Shown: piece after piece, positions 9,289 through 18,532 of the stretch
How the letters are laid out: the number at the start of each line of letters is the position of its first letter
Position numbering within the stretch: position 1 is the stretch's first letter
Origin: Anoxybacteroides voinovskiense
Lineage (GTDB): Bacteria; Bacillota; Bacilli; Bacillales; Anoxybacillaceae
Length of the DNA stretch: 64,000 bases
NCBI RefSeq assembly: GCF_014196205.1
Contig: NZ_JACIDE010000018.1
Coordinates: 1-64,000, forward strand
Direction: 5' to 3'
Translations under genes and position numbers: made by a program
Notes under the pieces: generated by a model
Databases searched by the model: none
What the model saw: the letters and a program-made list of their open reading frames with translations, nothing else
Told to the model about the DNA's origin: nothing

Positions 9289-10119
9289 TTAAAAGTTAAA
9301 ATTGTCCGGGTCTGGACCGATTCGTTTCTCTTGATTTAACAAATCAATTGCTTCCATCTCTTCCGCTGTTAATTCGAAGTCAAATATGTCTGCATTTTCT
9401 TTAATACGTTGTGGAGTGACTGATTTCGGAATGGTCACCACCTCGTTTTGTAAGTCCCAGCGAAGGATGACTTGTGCTGGCGTTTTGCCATACTTTTTCC
9501 CGATTTCCACTAACACCGGTTCGTTCAATAGCTCGCCGCCACGCATCAAAGGTGACCACGCTTCAAGCTGAATGCCGTTTTCTTTACAAAACATATGAAG
9601 CGCTTTTTGCGTTAAGCGTGGGTGGTATTCCACTTGGTTCACCATCGGTTTAATTTCACATGTTTCCATTAAATCTTGTAAATGGTGAATTTGGAAATTA
9701 CTTACCCCAATCGCCCGAACTAATCCGTCTTTATACAGCTTTTCGAGTGCTTTATACGTTTCTTTATATTTCCCTTTAACAGGCCAGTGAACTAAATATA
9801 AATCGATGTACGCAAGATCTAACTTCTTTAAGCTTTCTTCAAACGCTTTTAACGTCGTATCATATCCTTGATCAGAATTCCAAACTTTTGTCGTAATAAA
9901 CAATTCCTCTCGCGGTACGCCCGACTCTTTTACCGCTCGGCCGACCCCTTCTTCGTTTTGATAAAACGCCGCTGTATCAATATGACGGTAACCAATTTCA
10001 AGCGCCGTCTTTACCGCTTGAACAACTTCTTCCCCTTCTTGCACTTTATACACACCTAGCCCAACCCACGGCATTTTCACTCCATTATGTAATACAGCAC
10101 CGTCTTGCAACGTTTTCAT
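9289..10119 (-). CDS. aldo/keto reductase (YvgN-like)
   Basis: NADPH-dependent carbonyl reductase of 276 residues, single TIM barrel. The catalytic tetrad is visible: Asp in YRHIDTA, Tyr in AFYQNE, Lys in TTKVWN, His in LVHWP. The cofactor loop [13 protein letters not shown] is present. Upstream of the chosen ATG (10119) lies GGAAGGGGGAAG; the frame extends six codons to a TTG that would precede this site. The likely role is detoxifying reactive aldehydes such as methylglyoxal, as B. subtilis YvgN does; the substrate is inferred. Confidence 0.9.
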   Translation of the reverse strand: MKTLQDGAVLHNGVKMPWVGLGVYKVQEGEEVVQAVKTALEIGYRHIDTAAFYQNEEGVGRAVKESGVPREELFITTKVWNSDQGYDTTLKAFEESLKKLDLAYIDLYLVHWPVKGKYKETYKALEKLYKDGLVRAIGVSNFQIHHLQDLMETCEIKPMVNQVEYHPRLTQKALHMFCKENGIQLEAWSPLMRGGELLNEPVLVEIGKKYGKTPAQVILRWDLQNEVVTIPKSVTPQRIKENADIFDFELTAEEMEAIDLLNQEKRIGPDPDNFNF

Positions 10120-10188
10120 CACACTTCCCCCTTCCAAATTTGTACATTTCTATTATCCATTTTTTCCAGCCAAAAAAGCAACTTATCT

Positions 10189-10222
10189 GCTCATAAAAAA
10201 AGAAGGAGATTTCCCATCTCCT
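10189..10222 (-). terminator. terminator of uppP
   Basis: Stem AGGAGAT / ATCTCCT followed on the minus strand by a run of seven T. Confidence 0.75.
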
Positions 10223-11015
10223 AAAATAAAATGAAGCTATATAACAACGCAAGGACAAACCGGTAAATAGCAAATGGTGTCAACTTCACTCTAGACACAA
10301 ACCGCAAAAATACTTTAATTGCTAACAAGGCGACAAGAAAAGCGGTAACAAAGCCAATCGCAAAAATTGGAATGTCGTGCGTTGATAAAGACGAATAGCT
10401 TTTCAACAAATCCAAGCCACTCGCCGCCACCATCATCGGTACCGCGACAATAAAAGAAAACTCTGCGGCTGTTTTTCGGTCTGTTCCAACGAGCAACCCT
10501 CCGGAGATAGTCGATCCTGACCGTGAAAACCCTGGCCATAGTGCTAAACATTGAAATACACCAATACCGAACGCCTGCTTATAAGACAATGTATCGAGGG
10601 TTGTCGCTGTCACCGCTGTCCGTTTCTTTTCCGCAACAATCATAAGTATCCCACCTGCAACGAGACCGACTAATACGGTATACGGGGAAAACAAATAGGT
10701 TTTAATGGCATCATGCAAAATAAGCCCTAGAACAACAGCTGGAAGCATGGCGAAAATAATGTGAAGCAAATTTAGCCCCTTTTCTTTTTGTTCTTTCATG
10801 AGCCCAAAAAGATTGAAAAAACGTTTCCAATACACAACGACAACCGCTAAAATCGAACCAAGCTGAATAAAAATTTCAAACGTTTTTGCTGCTTCGCCCG
10901 TAAAATGAATCAATTCTCCAGTTAAAATTAAGTGTCCTGTCGAAGATACTGGCAAAAACTCTGTGAGCCCTTCGACCATTCCCATAATGACTGCTGAAAG
11001 ATAATGCCACAACAT
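10221..11015 (-). CDS. uppP: undecaprenyl-diphosphatase
   Basis: Dephosphorylates undecaprenyl pyrophosphate to regenerate the lipid carrier for peptidoglycan and teichoic acid synthesis; also gives bacitracin tolerance. 264 residues, polytopic, with both family motifs: [14 protein letters not shown] near the N-terminus and PGFSRSGST at about 160-170. Full family length. It has its own terminator and appears monocistronic. Confidence 0.95.
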   Translation of the reverse strand: MLWHYLSAVIMGMVEGLTEFLPVSSTGHLILTGELIHFTGEAAKTFEIFIQLGSILAVVVVYWKRFFNLFGLMKEQKEKGLNLLHIIFAMLPAVVLGLILHDAIKTYLFSPYTVLVGLVAGGILMIVAEKKRTAVTATTLDTLSYKQAFGIGVFQCLALWPGFSRSGSTISGGLLVGTDRKTAAEFSFIVAVPMMVAASGLDLLKSYSSLSTHDIPIFAIGFVTAFLVALLAIKVFLRFVSRVKLTPFAIYRFVLALLYSFILF

Positions 11016-11160
11016 CGCTACACCTCATTCACGTTTACTTGATCCATACTTTGTTACAGTACAACAACAAGAAATATTCCGTCAATATTGTTTTCTCCGG
11101 TTTCATTTAATCACATATGGATGAATAATAAACAACAAATGCATTAAATTTTTTTCATAA

Positions 11161-11195
11161 AAATAAGGTGAGGAGTTGTCCTCCTCACCTTATTT
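11161..11195. terminator. terminator of the pirin/WrbA-like operon
   Basis: Perfect 14-bp inverted repeat AAATAAGGTGAGGA with a 7-nt loop, overlapping the stop codon of the quinone reductase gene. Confidence 0.9.
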
Positions 11196-11801
11196 TTGAC
11201 CGTTTTTCACCCATTGCGCTACTTGAATAGTACGTTTTGCTTGGTGCTTCACTGCTGCTTCAGCGTTTTCGAGAATGTTACCGTTTTGATCGACTGTGAC
11301 GCTTGTGCCATATGGATTGCCACCACCCGCAAAGATTGCTGGGTCCGTATATCCTGGTGCGACTACAATGGCCCCCCAATGATACATCGTTGTGTACAAT
11401 TGTAAAATCGTTTGCTCTTGACCACCATGCGCATTTTGCGCACTCGCCATCGCGCTGACGACTTTATTTACTAATTTTCCTTGGAACCAAAGACCTCCTG
11501 TCGTATCTAAAAACTGCTTTAATTGAGATGGAATGTTTCCAAACCGTGTCGGCACGCTGAAAATGATGGCATCCGCCCATTCTAAATCATTTAACGTGAC
11601 TGTTGGCACGTCTTTCGTTGCTTCGACATGTGCTTTCCATGCTGGGTTTGACTCAATGGCTTCTTGTGGTGCAAGTTCTGGTACTTTCAAGACCCGCACT
11701 TCTGCCCCTGTTTCTTTTGCCGCTTCTTCTGCCCATTTGGCTAATTTGTAATTTGTTCCCGTTGAGCTGTAATAGATGATCGCTAATTTTACGTTTTCCA
11801 T
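11190..11801 (-). CDS. WrbA-like NAD(P)H:quinone oxidoreductase
   Basis: Flavodoxin-fold FMN protein of 203 residues that reduces quinones by two electrons. FMN-binding loops are visible: YYSSTGTNYKLAKW at the N-terminus, VPTRFGNIPSQLKQFLD in the middle, and the WrbA-specific stretch SAQNAHGGQEQT. It lies 37 bp downstream of the pirin gene in one transcription unit whose promoter carries an MhqR-like operator, which supports a role in quinone/electrophile stress. Confidence 0.9.
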   Translation of the reverse strand: MENVKLAIIYYSSTGTNYKLAKWAEEAAKETGAEVRVLKVPELAPQEAIESNPAWKAHVEATKDVPTVTLNDLEWADAIIFSVPTRFGNIPSQLKQFLDTTGGLWFQGKLVNKVVSAMASAQNAHGGQEQTILQLYTTMYHWGAIVVAPGYTDPAIFAGGGNPYGTSVTVDQNGNILENAEAAVKHQAKRTIQVAQWVKNGQK

Positions 11802-11838
11802 GTTTTCTTCTCCCCTTATTTATTTTTTCTCACCAATC

Positions 11839-12543
11839 TTACGGAAGATCGATGAGCATTAACCGTGTGTCGCTAGTTGCCGTCATTTTTACCGACGACG
11901 TTTCGGTTATTCTCGCCGAATCGCGCCTATATAGTTTAACCTTATCATTAATGGCTAATTCTCCCTCTATCACAAACAAAAAGATGCGCCGACCGCTTGT
12001 TTGTGTAAATGCGATGTCATTTCCCGCTTCTACATCCGATAAATAAATCGTTACATCTTGATGAATATGAGCGATATTTGGAGAAGACGGATTTTTTGCC
12101 ACGACTGGCAACAGCTGATTTTTTAACAGAGCGACATCGTATGTTGTTTTTTCATATGACGGTGCGATGCCGTGTCGCTCAGGCAAAAACCATAATTGTA
12201 ATAAATTCACCGGCTCTGTCGCTGACGGATTTACTTCCGAATGAACAATTCCTGTCCCTGCCGACATTCGTTGAATGCCACCGAATGTTGTCACCGCTTC
12301 ATTCCCTAGACTATCTTGATGTTTTAATTGCCCGCTTAACACGATTGTAACAATTTCCATTTCTTGATGTGGATGCATCCCAAATCCTCGTAACGGTTGA
12401 ATGACATCATCATTCAACACACGCAATGGTCCAAAATTCATATTGTTCGGATCAAAATATTCCGCAAACGAAAAACTAAAATACGTATCTAACCAGCCAT
12501 GATTGGCATGATACCGTTCGCCGGCACGATATACTTGGATCAA
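11839..12543 (-). CDS. pirin-family bicupin (quercetinase-like)
   Basis: Metal-binding bicupin of 234 residues. The first cupin carries GFGMHPHQEMEIVT and GTGIVHSE, the His/Glu set that binds the metal in pirins with quercetin 2,3-dioxygenase activity. The C-terminal cupin is more diverged. The start is TTG at 12543, with GGAAAGGA upstream; no in-frame ATG fits. It is the first gene of the unit with the WrbA-like reductase. Possible substrates are quinone-like aromatics; this is inferred from context. Confidence 0.88.
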   Translation of the reverse strand: MIQVYRAGERYHANHGWLDTYFSFSFAEYFDPNNMNFGPLRVLNDDVIQPLRGFGMHPHQEMEIVTIVLSGQLKHQDSLGNEAVTTFGGIQRMSAGTGIVHSEVNPSATEPVNLLQLWFLPERHGIAPSYEKTTYDVALLKNQLLPVVAKNPSSPNIAHIHQDVTIYLSDVEAGNDIAFTQTSGRRIFLFVIEGELAINDKVKLYRRDSARITETSSVKMTATSDTRLMLIDLP

Positions 12544-12564
12544 ACATTCACTTCCTTTCCAAAA

Positions 12565-12580
12565 ATCTCGAAATCGAGAT
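12565..12580. promoter_or_regulatory. MhqR-like operator, full palindrome
   Basis: ATCTCGA-AA-TCGAGAT, a perfect 7-bp inverted repeat followed by AAAAA. It fits the B. subtilis MhqR operator as I remember it (tATCTcgaAtTCgAGATaaaa), placed in the 5' leader of the pirin gene. Confidence 0.7.
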
Positions 12581-12599
12581 AAAAATATTTAATTACAAA

Positions 12600-12615
12600 A
12601 TTATTAATTCGAGAT
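12600..12615. promoter_or_regulatory. MhqR-like operator, half-site at the transcription start
   Basis: AATTCGAGAT matches the right half of the same operator, with a degenerate left half. It begins directly downstream of the -10 box of the promoter at 12618-12646. Confidence 0.55.
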
Positions 12616-12617
12616 TT

Positions 12618-12646
12618 ATTATATAAAATCATTTAGTTGTTGTCAA
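12618..12646 (-). promoter_or_regulatory. consensus sigma-A promoter of the pirin/WrbA operon
   Basis: TTGACA, 17 bp, TATAAT on the minus strand: a perfect consensus promoter, so its output must depend on repression by the operators that follow. Confidence 0.85.
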
Positions 12647-12652
12647 TTGATT

Positions 12653-12680
12653 CAAAAAAAAGGCAGCTTCGTGAGCTGCC
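12653..12680 (-). terminator. terminator of dctP
   Basis: Stem GGCAGCT / AGCTGCC with a 5-nt loop and seven T on the minus strand. Confidence 0.88.
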
Positions 12681-12681
12681 G

Positions 12682-13947
12682 TTATTTCGCTAATGTAATA
12701 TTCGTACGCTGCAACTGTGCCTCTGCTTCCGGGTGAAATTCGTTTTCCATTTTTGAAACAACAACTGTTGCCACACCGTTGCCAATTAAGTTCGTAATCG
12801 CACGCGCTTCGGACATAAAACGGTCGACCCCAAGAAGAAGAGCAATTCCCTCGACTGGAATCATCGGAAATGCCGCTAATGTTGCTGCCAATGTGATGAA
12901 TCCTGAACCTGTCACCCCTGCTGCCCCTTTCGACGTCAGCATTAACACACCTAAAAGCGTGAGTTCTTGCCAAATAGTAAGGTCAATGCCATATGCTTGG
13001 GCAATAAACATTGCTGCCATCGAAAGGTAAATGGACGTTCCATCTAAGTTAAATGAATAGCCTGTTGGAATAACTAACCCGACAACCGATTTCGAGCAAC
13101 CGTATTTTTCGAGCTTCTCCATCATTTTTGGCAACGCCGATTCAGATGACGATGTACCTAATACAAGGAGAATTTCCTCTTTAATATAAGCAATAAATTT
13201 AAAAATATTGAATCGATAAAACTTTGCAATCGCACCTAGCACAACAACGATAAAGAAGAACATCGTCGCATATACAGAACCCATTAATTTTCCAAGAGAT
13301 ACTAACGAACCTAATCCAAACGTTCCGATCGTATACGCCATCGCACCAAATGCAGCAATTGGTGACACTTTCATGACCATGTTTACAATGCCAAAGAAAA
13401 TATCCGTTAACTTTTCAAATAACACTACCACCGGCTTTGCCTTTTCTCCTAAAGCAGCAGTTGCTACACCGAATAATACAGCAAAGAATAAAATCGGCAA
13501 CAACTCCCCTTTTGCCATCGCACCGACGACGTTATCAGGAATAATGCCAAGCAAAAACTCAACGACACCGTGATTCACTGCTTCTGCTTGCTGCGTATAT
13601 TGTGAAATATCGCCACCTTTTACAGCCGCTGTATTGAAGCCTGCCCCTGGTTTTACAACGTTCACAATAATAAGTCCTATTGCCAACGCAAATGTTGTCA
13701 CAATTTCAAAATAAATCAATGCTTTTCCGCCAATTCGCCCAACCTTTTTTAAATCCCCCATATTGCCGATACCGATGACAACGGTAAAGAAAATAATCGG
13801 CGCAATAACCATCTTAATAAGCTTAATAAACCCATCCGCTAATACTTTCAATTTTGTCCCAAATTCCGGAAACAAAAAACCGATAACAATCCCTAAAAGA
13901 ATCCCCGTAATAACTTGGACGGTTAAATTTTTAAACGTGAGCCTCAT
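12682..13947 (-). CDS. dctP: C4-dicarboxylate/proton symporter DctP
   Basis: Imports succinate, fumarate and malate. 421 residues of the dicarboxylate/amino acid:cation symporter (SDF) family, with about eight membrane helices and hairpin loops. Signatures include the serine-rich [18 protein letters not shown] and the [19 protein letters not shown] segment. I take ATG at 13947 ([12 protein letters not shown]). The regulators dctS/dctR and sensor protein dctB lie immediately beyond, as in B. subtilis. A one-mismatch cre box lies upstream. Confidence 0.93.
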   Translation of the reverse strand: MRLTFKNLTVQVITGILLGIVIGFLFPEFGTKLKVLADGFIKLIKMVIAPIIFFTVVIGIGNMGDLKKVGRIGGKALIYFEIVTTFALAIGLIIVNVVKPGAGFNTAAVKGGDISQYTQQAEAVNHGVVEFLLGIIPDNVVGAMAKGELLPILFFAVLFGVATAALGEKAKPVVVLFEKLTDIFFGIVNMVMKVSPIAAFGAMAYTIGTFGLGSLVSLGKLMGSVYATMFFFIVVVLGAIAKFYRFNIFKFIAYIKEEILLVLGTSSSESALPKMMEKLEKYGCSKSVVGLVIPTGYSFNLDGTSIYLSMAAMFIAQAYGIDLTIWQELTLLGVLMLTSKGAAGVTGSGFITLAATLAAFPMIPVEGIALLLGVDRFMSEARAITNLIGNGVATVVVSKMENEFHPEAEAQLQRTNITLAK

Positions 13948-13972
13948 TTCTCCCACTCTCCCCTTTGTTTTT

Positions 13973-13986
13973 TGATAACGCTTTCA
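13973..13986. promoter_or_regulatory. probable cre box upstream of dctP
   Basis: TGATAACGCTTTCA matches TGWAANCGNTNWCA with one mismatch, 26 bp upstream of the dctP start. CcpA repression of dctP is reported in B. subtilis. Confidence 0.65.
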
Positions 13987-14079
13987 ACTTTAAACCCCTT
14001 TGCTGATTTTATCGTAACGAATGTTTTTAAAAATTTGAATATTATGTTACTAATGGTCATTTTGTTCATTTTGGTCTCT

Positions 14080-14113
14080 AAAAAAAGAAAGCTGAGCATC
14101 TTACTCAGCTTTC
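14080..14113 (-). terminator. terminator of dctB
   Basis: Perfect 10-bp stem GAAAGCTGAG / CTCAGCTTTC, with seven A on the plus strand giving a U-tract on the minus transcript. Confidence 0.88.
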
Positions 14114-15138
14114 TTGATTTGTTGCAAGAGCTTACTCCCGAATTCCCGCTCAAATTCGTCATATAAAGGAGCAAACTTTTGTTTCCACGTTTCTTGTTCC
14201 TTCTTCGTTAGTTCGTAAATATGCATCTTTGGATTTTGTTTCATTTTCGCCAGTTGTGCTTCGTTTTGTTTTCTTGATTGTTTTAAGTTCCAAGCTGTCG
14301 TTTCTTGCATCGCTTCTGTAATCTTTTGCTGTATATCTTTCGGCAGCTTCTCCCAAAAATGCTTGTTCACGATGACTGCATATCCAAGATAGCCGTGGTT
14401 GCTAATCGTCAAATATGGCTGGAACTGGTAAAAATTTTTTGAATAAATATTTGAAATCGTATTTTCTTGTCCATCAAACTCATGTTTTTCTAACGATTCA
14501 TACACACGATCAAACGGCACAACAACTGGCTTCGCTCCTAAAAGCTGAAATTGTTTTTCAATTATTTCACTTGGCATGACACGGAATTTTAATCCCGAAA
14601 AATCACTTGGCTCGATAAGTAGACGACGGTTGCTCATCATTTGCTTAAAACCGTTGCCCCATAAAGCTAATCCTTTCATCCCTTTTTTCTCTAACATCGC
14701 TAATAAATTTTTTCCTACTTTCCCCCTAAACACGTGTTCTACGTCATCGTAATTTTCAAAAATAAACGGCAAATCAAGCACTTGCCACTCAGGAAGTAAT
14801 TGCGTCACCTTTGATACGGACGGCGCAATTATTTGGACGTCCCCACGCAAAAGGGCATCGATTTCTTCATCATCGGAATAAAGCGAGCCATTCGGAAACA
14901 CTTCCACTTTGACGCGTCCATTTGTTTTTTCCTCGACAAGCTCTGCGAATTTTTGCGCCGCCAACCCTTTCGGCGTATTTTCCGCTACGACATGGCTAAA
15001 ATAAATAACAATTTGCTTATGTAATCCTTTTTGTTCATCATCGTACACAATTTGGGTAGATGTTTGTTTTTGAGCAATAAATAACATTACTCCTACTACG
15101 ACAAACAACATTCCATTGACGAACCACCATTTTTTCAT
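14101..15138 (-). CDS. dctB: DctB, TRAP-type dicarboxylate-binding protein
   Basis: Extracytoplasmic solute-binding protein of the DctP (TRAP) family, 345 residues, with an N-terminal signal anchor (about 5-22). The family signature MPSEIIEKQFQLLGAKPVVVPFDRVYESLE and the FDGQENT segment are present. No TRAP membrane subunits lie nearby. In B. subtilis the equivalent protein senses dicarboxylates and signals to DctS, which fits its divergent placement next to dctS here. Confidence 0.9.
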   Translation of the reverse strand: MKKWWFVNGMLFVVVGVMLFIAQKQTSTQIVYDDEQKGLHKQIVIYFSHVVAENTPKGLAAQKFAELVEEKTNGRVKVEVFPNGSLYSDDEEIDALLRGDVQIIAPSVSKVTQLLPEWQVLDLPFIFENYDDVEHVFRGKVGKNLLAMLEKKGMKGLALWGNGFKQMMSNRRLLIEPSDFSGLKFRVMPSEIIEKQFQLLGAKPVVVPFDRVYESLEKHEFDGQENTISNIYSKNFYQFQPYLTISNHGYLGYAVIVNKHFWEKLPKDIQQKITEAMQETTAWNLKQSRKQNEAQLAKMKQNPKMHIYELTKKEQETWKQKFAPLYDEFEREFGSKLLQQIKKAE

Positions 15139-15235
15139 TTCTCCACACCACTTAACGATTGATTTAAGAAAATTCTAACACACAAAAAAAGAAATGTTAA
15201 AATAGAAAAAAGAACGATTTACCGAGGGAGAAATA

Positions 15236-16813
15236 ATGAAACGCTTGTCGATTCGTTGGAAAATTACTGCGCTTATTTTCTTTATTGTTAGTTTCTCGTT
15301 GTTACTCGGAGGACTCATCGTCATTGGAAATTTTGTGCATACAAAAGAAGAAGAGCTAAAGCAACGGGCACTGTTAACAGCCCGAACAGTAGCTGAGCTT
15401 CCAGAAATTAAACAAAAAATAACAGGGACAAAAGAAGAACGAGACAAAATTAATCCGATTGTCGAACGATTGCGCGTCATTCACGGCGCTACGTACATTA
15501 CCGTTCTTGATATGCATAAAATTCGTCTTTCTCACCCTGTCAAAGCGATGATTGGAAAACGTTCTAGCAGTAAAGATGAGGGACCAGCGTTTGCGGAACA
15601 CACCTACACCTCGAAAGCACGCGGGGAAATCGGTACGGTCATTCGCGCCTTTGTCCCGGTAATGAATGATAAACATGACCAAATTGGCGTTGTCATTGCT
15701 GCATACCTTCTCCCTAACTTTATTCAAGTGCTTCTATCGCTAAAGGCGGAAGTTTTAGTGACCACAAGCCTTTCTTTGTTATTTGGTGGCTTTGGTGCAT
15801 GGCAACTGGCTTCCCATATTAAGCAGCAAATGTTTCAACTGGAGCCACATGAAATCGCAAAATTATTAGTGGAACGGACAGAAACATTTAATGCAATGCA
15901 CGAAGGAGTGATTGCCATTGATACAGATGAACGCATTACGATTTTTAATGATAAAGCGAAAGCAATGCTTGGCGTAACGGAAGATGTAGTCGGAAAACCT
16001 ATTCGTTCCGTTCTTCCCGATACCCATTTACCAGAAATTTTACAAATAAACCGTCCAATCTATAACAAAGAACTACAAATTCGAAATTTAACGATTTTAA
16101 GCAACCGCATCCCGATTAAAGTCAACGGGGAAACCGTGGGAGCGGTCGCTATTTTCCAAGATCAGACAGAAGTAAAAAAACTAGCAGAAGAACTAACAGG
16201 AGTCAAAGCGTTTGTCAGCGCTCTTCGCGTGCAATCTCATGAATATATGAATAAGCTCCATACAATCGCTGGACTCATTCAACTAGGACATAAAGAAAAG
16301 GCGCTAGACTATGTGTTTCAAGTGACAGCCGAACAAGAAGAATTAATTCGTTTTTTAAGCAAAAATATTAAAAATGAAAGCATTTCCGGCCTTCTTTTAA
16401 GCAAAATTAGCCGTGGAAAAGAACTAGGGATTACTGTAACGATTGACCGTCATAGTAAATTACACAAATTCCCAAAATCTTTAGATCACCATGATTTCGT
16501 CGTCATCCTTGGCAATTTAATTGAAAATGCCTTTGATTCGTTTCAAACGGTTAGCGACCGTCCAAAAGAAGTATATATTAGCATCGAACAAACGGAGGAA
16601 ATTTTACTGCTATCGGTAGAAGATAACGGCTGCGGCATGGAAGAATCGGTACAAGCCCATATGTTTGAAGAAGGGTTTTCTACAAAAAAAGCAGCAGGAC
16701 GCGGCATTGGCTTATATTTAATCAAACAAATCGTTGAAAAAGGGAAAGGAAACATTCATGTCGAGTCGGAAAAAGGAAAAGGAACGATTTTTACAATTAC
16801 CTTTGACATGTGA
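15236..16813 (+). CDS. dctS: DctS, CitA-type sensor histidine kinase
   Basis: Membrane sensor kinase of 525 residues: TM1 (about 11-30), extracytoplasmic PAS/PDC sensor (about 35-165), TM2 (about 170-190), cytoplasmic PAS (about 210-310), then the phosphorylation helix with His in LRVQSHEYMNKLHTIAGL, and an ATPase with LIENAFDS, DNGCGM and GRGIGLYLIKQ. This H-box is typical of the CitA/DcuS group for di- and tricarboxylates. dctR follows directly. Confidence 0.93.
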   Translation: MKRLSIRWKITALIFFIVSFSLLLGGLIVIGNFVHTKEEELKQRALLTARTVAELPEIKQKITGTKEERDKINPIVERLRVIHGATYITVLDMHKIRLSHPVKAMIGKRSSSKDEGPAFAEHTYTSKARGEIGTVIRAFVPVMNDKHDQIGVVIAAYLLPNFIQVLLSLKAEVLVTTSLSLLFGGFGAWQLASHIKQQMFQLEPHEIAKLLVERTETFNAMHEGVIAIDTDERITIFNDKAKAMLGVTEDVVGKPIRSVLPDTHLPEILQINRPIYNKELQIRNLTILSNRIPIKVNGETVGAVAIFQDQTEVKKLAEELTGVKAFVSALRVQSHEYMNKLHTIAGLIQLGHKEKALDYVFQVTAEQEELIRFLSKNIKNESISGLLLSKISRGKELGITVTIDRHSKLHKFPKSLDHHDFVVILGNLIENAFDSFQTVSDRPKEVYISIEQTEEILLLSVEDNGCGMEESVQAHMFEEGFSTKKAAGRGIGLYLIKQIVEKGKGNIHVESEKGKGTIFTITFDM

Positions 16814-16824
16814 GGGGATGGGAA

Positions 16825-17496
16825 ATGTATAAAGTAGTATTAATCGAAGATGACCCGATGGTACAAGAAGTAAATCGCCAATTTATCGAACAAGTCCCTC
16901 CATTCCGTGTCATCGGCATCGCCGCCAACGGTGTGCAAGGAATGGAAATGGTTCGCCACCTTCGACCTGATTTGGTGATTATTGATATTTACATGCCCGT
17001 AAAAGACGGACTTGAAACAATCCAGGCTATCCGAACAGAAAAGCTCCCAGTAGATGTCATTGCCATTACTGCTGCCAATGATATAGAAACAGTTCGGCGC
17101 ATGTTGCAAAACGGTGCCTTTGACTATATTATGAAACCGTTCAAGTTTGAACGGCTGAAACAATCGCTCGAGCATTACCACACCTTCCGCCAAACATTAA
17201 AGACAAAAGAAAAAGTTACCCAAAAAGAGCTAGACACTCTTCTACAGTCCAACGAAAAAGAGGGGCGGTCCGAGCTTCCGAAAGGCTTGAACGACATTAC
17301 CTTACAAAAAATTGTCGATTTTTTGCAGCAACAAACAGCTCCTGTTTCTGCGGAAGAAGTAGCAGAAGGAGTAGGCATTGCCCGTGTTACCGCCCGTCGT
17401 TATTTGGAGTATTTAGAGAAACAACAGAAAATCCATCTTGACGTTCAATATGGAGGTGTCGGTAGACCAGTGAACCGTTATATGAAACGGCCATAA
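16825..17496 (+). CDS. dctR: DctR, CitB-type response regulator
   Basis: Receiver domain (1-120) with acidic pocket EDDP, phospho-acceptor Asp in IIDIYMP, and Lys in MKPFKFERL; C-terminal helix-turn-helix (AEEVAEGVGIARVTARRYLEYLE) of the CitB type. 223 residues from ATG at 16825, preceded by GAGGGGATGGGA; the frame opens 15 nt earlier. It likely activates dctP when phosphorylated by DctS. Confidence 0.93.
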   Translation: MYKVVLIEDDPMVQEVNRQFIEQVPPFRVIGIAANGVQGMEMVRHLRPDLVIIDIYMPVKDGLETIQAIRTEKLPVDVIAITAANDIETVRRMLQNGAFDYIMKPFKFERLKQSLEHYHTFRQTLKTKEKVTQKELDTLLQSNEKEGRSELPKGLNDITLQKIVDFLQQQTAPVSAEEVAEGVGIARVTARRYLEYLEKQQKIHLDVQYGGVGRPVNRYMKRP

Positions 17497-17599
17497 TTTT
17501 ACCCGAGTTCTATATTTTGATAATATAGATGTAACATTTCTTCTCTCATCTCGACTAATCCAGTAGACACGTTTTGTCACAACTAAGGAGGTTTTTTTA

Positions 17600-18289
17600 A
17601 TGAAACCGTTATACAAAACCGCAGCTATTTCTATATTGGGGCTTTCGCTCTTATCGGGATGCGGTACACAACAAGAAGTAGCCAAAACATTACCAAGCAA
17701 GCAAACGGAAAAACAAAGCAACGAACAAACACAAGGAGCACCAACCGACCATCAAGAACAAAACAAAAAAATTCGTTTATTAGAAAAAAAATTGTCTTAT
17801 ACCCGAAACGGAAAAACATATGAAGAAATGGCCTATTTAAAAACGAGTGAAAACCAATCATTTTCCCTTTATGTATTAGAAGGATGGGAATTAGAAGCGG
17901 AAGAACCGAACGCAGACGTTCTTTTAAAAGATGGTTCGTTCGTCCGAATTAGCTTAATTCATCCAGAAGCAGGAGAGATAGACTACGGAAAAACGGTTGA
18001 AGAGCAAGCAAAAGCCGTCTCTGCTGATGCTGCTCGCCAACCAACAGATAAGCTGCAAGGATTGTTGCATGATGCTGTTTGGTATAAGGCTTATACAAAT
18101 GATACGGCTGTCAACGTCATTTGGCTTAAAGGGAATGTGCCAATGATTGTCAACATCCAAACACCACGCGACCAAGAAGTGCTTGAACCGATTTTCGCAA
18201 TGCTCTCTACAGTGGAAAAAACAGAAGTGACAAAACCAAATGAAAACTCAAGCAACCCTGACGAACCGACAAGTTCTGATGCACAGTAA
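17600..18289 (+). CDS. lipoprotein of unknown function
   Basis: 229-residue exported lipoprotein: signal peptide with lipobox LLSGC (Cys at about 21), a Gln/Glu/Lys-rich linker to about residue 55, a globular region (KTYEEMAYLKTSENQSFSLY onwards) and a low-complexity tail rich in N, S, P. AAGGAGG precedes the ATG. No family recognised. It ended host gene order at this spot before the prophage entered; convergent yhbH was its neighbour. Confidence 0.8.
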   Translation: MKPLYKTAAISILGLSLLSGCGTQQEVAKTLPSKQTEKQSNEQTQGAPTDHQEQNKKIRLLEKKLSYTRNGKTYEEMAYLKTSENQSFSLYVLEGWELEAEEPNADVLLKDGSFVRISLIHPEAGEIDYGKTVEEQAKAVSADAARQPTDKLQGLLHDAVWYKAYTNDTAVNVIWLKGNVPMIVNIQTPRDQEVLEPIFAMLSTVEKTEVTKPNENSSNPDEPTSSDAQ

Positions 18290-18314
18290 GGCTGTCGAAT
18301 CGACAGCCTTTTTT
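18290..18314 (+). terminator. terminator of the lipoprotein gene
   Basis: Stem GGCTGTCG / CGACAGCC followed by TTTTTT. Confidence 0.92.
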
Positions 18315-18321
18315 GCACTCC

Positions 18322-18350
18322 AAAAGAAGACCTTCGCGTCGTGCGAAGGT
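18322..18350 (-). terminator. original yhbH terminator, now orphaned
   Basis: Minus-strand stem ACCTTCGC / GCGAAGGT with a 5-nt loop, followed by CTTCTTTT. It directly follows the displaced host yhbH stop codon and now lies 37 kb from the expressed gene. Confidence 0.85.
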
Positions 18351-18498
18351 TACACAAACATTTTATTCTCTTCCTTTCGGAAAAAGGTCTTCATCGCGTG
18401 AAAGACGTCTGATTTTTGTTTAAGGATATAGTAGCGAAACTTTTCGTCTTTAATGTTTTTGTAAGCAGACATTAGCGTCGAATGGCGGTTGTACTGAT
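18350..18498 (-). pseudogene. yhbH': displaced host 3' end of yhbH
   Basis: Read on the minus strand this fragment has no start but stays open to a TAA at 18350-18352. It encodes QYNR, then 44 residues that closely match the C-terminus of the YhbH now encoded at 55543: both contain TLM[22 protein letters not shown] followed by A-x-K-x-FF. It was severed from the rest of yhbH by prophage insertion at the 13-bp core. It keeps its own terminator. Confidence 0.9.
18486..18498. repeat. attL: attL core of the prophage
   Basis: CGGTTGTACTGAT, identical to 55688-55700. Sequence to the left is host yhbH, to the right phage. The likely crossover dinucleotide is TG at 18495-18496. Confidence 0.88.
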
Positions 18499-18532
18499 AC
18501 AACTGTACACCCTCTACACATTTTAAGTTTCA

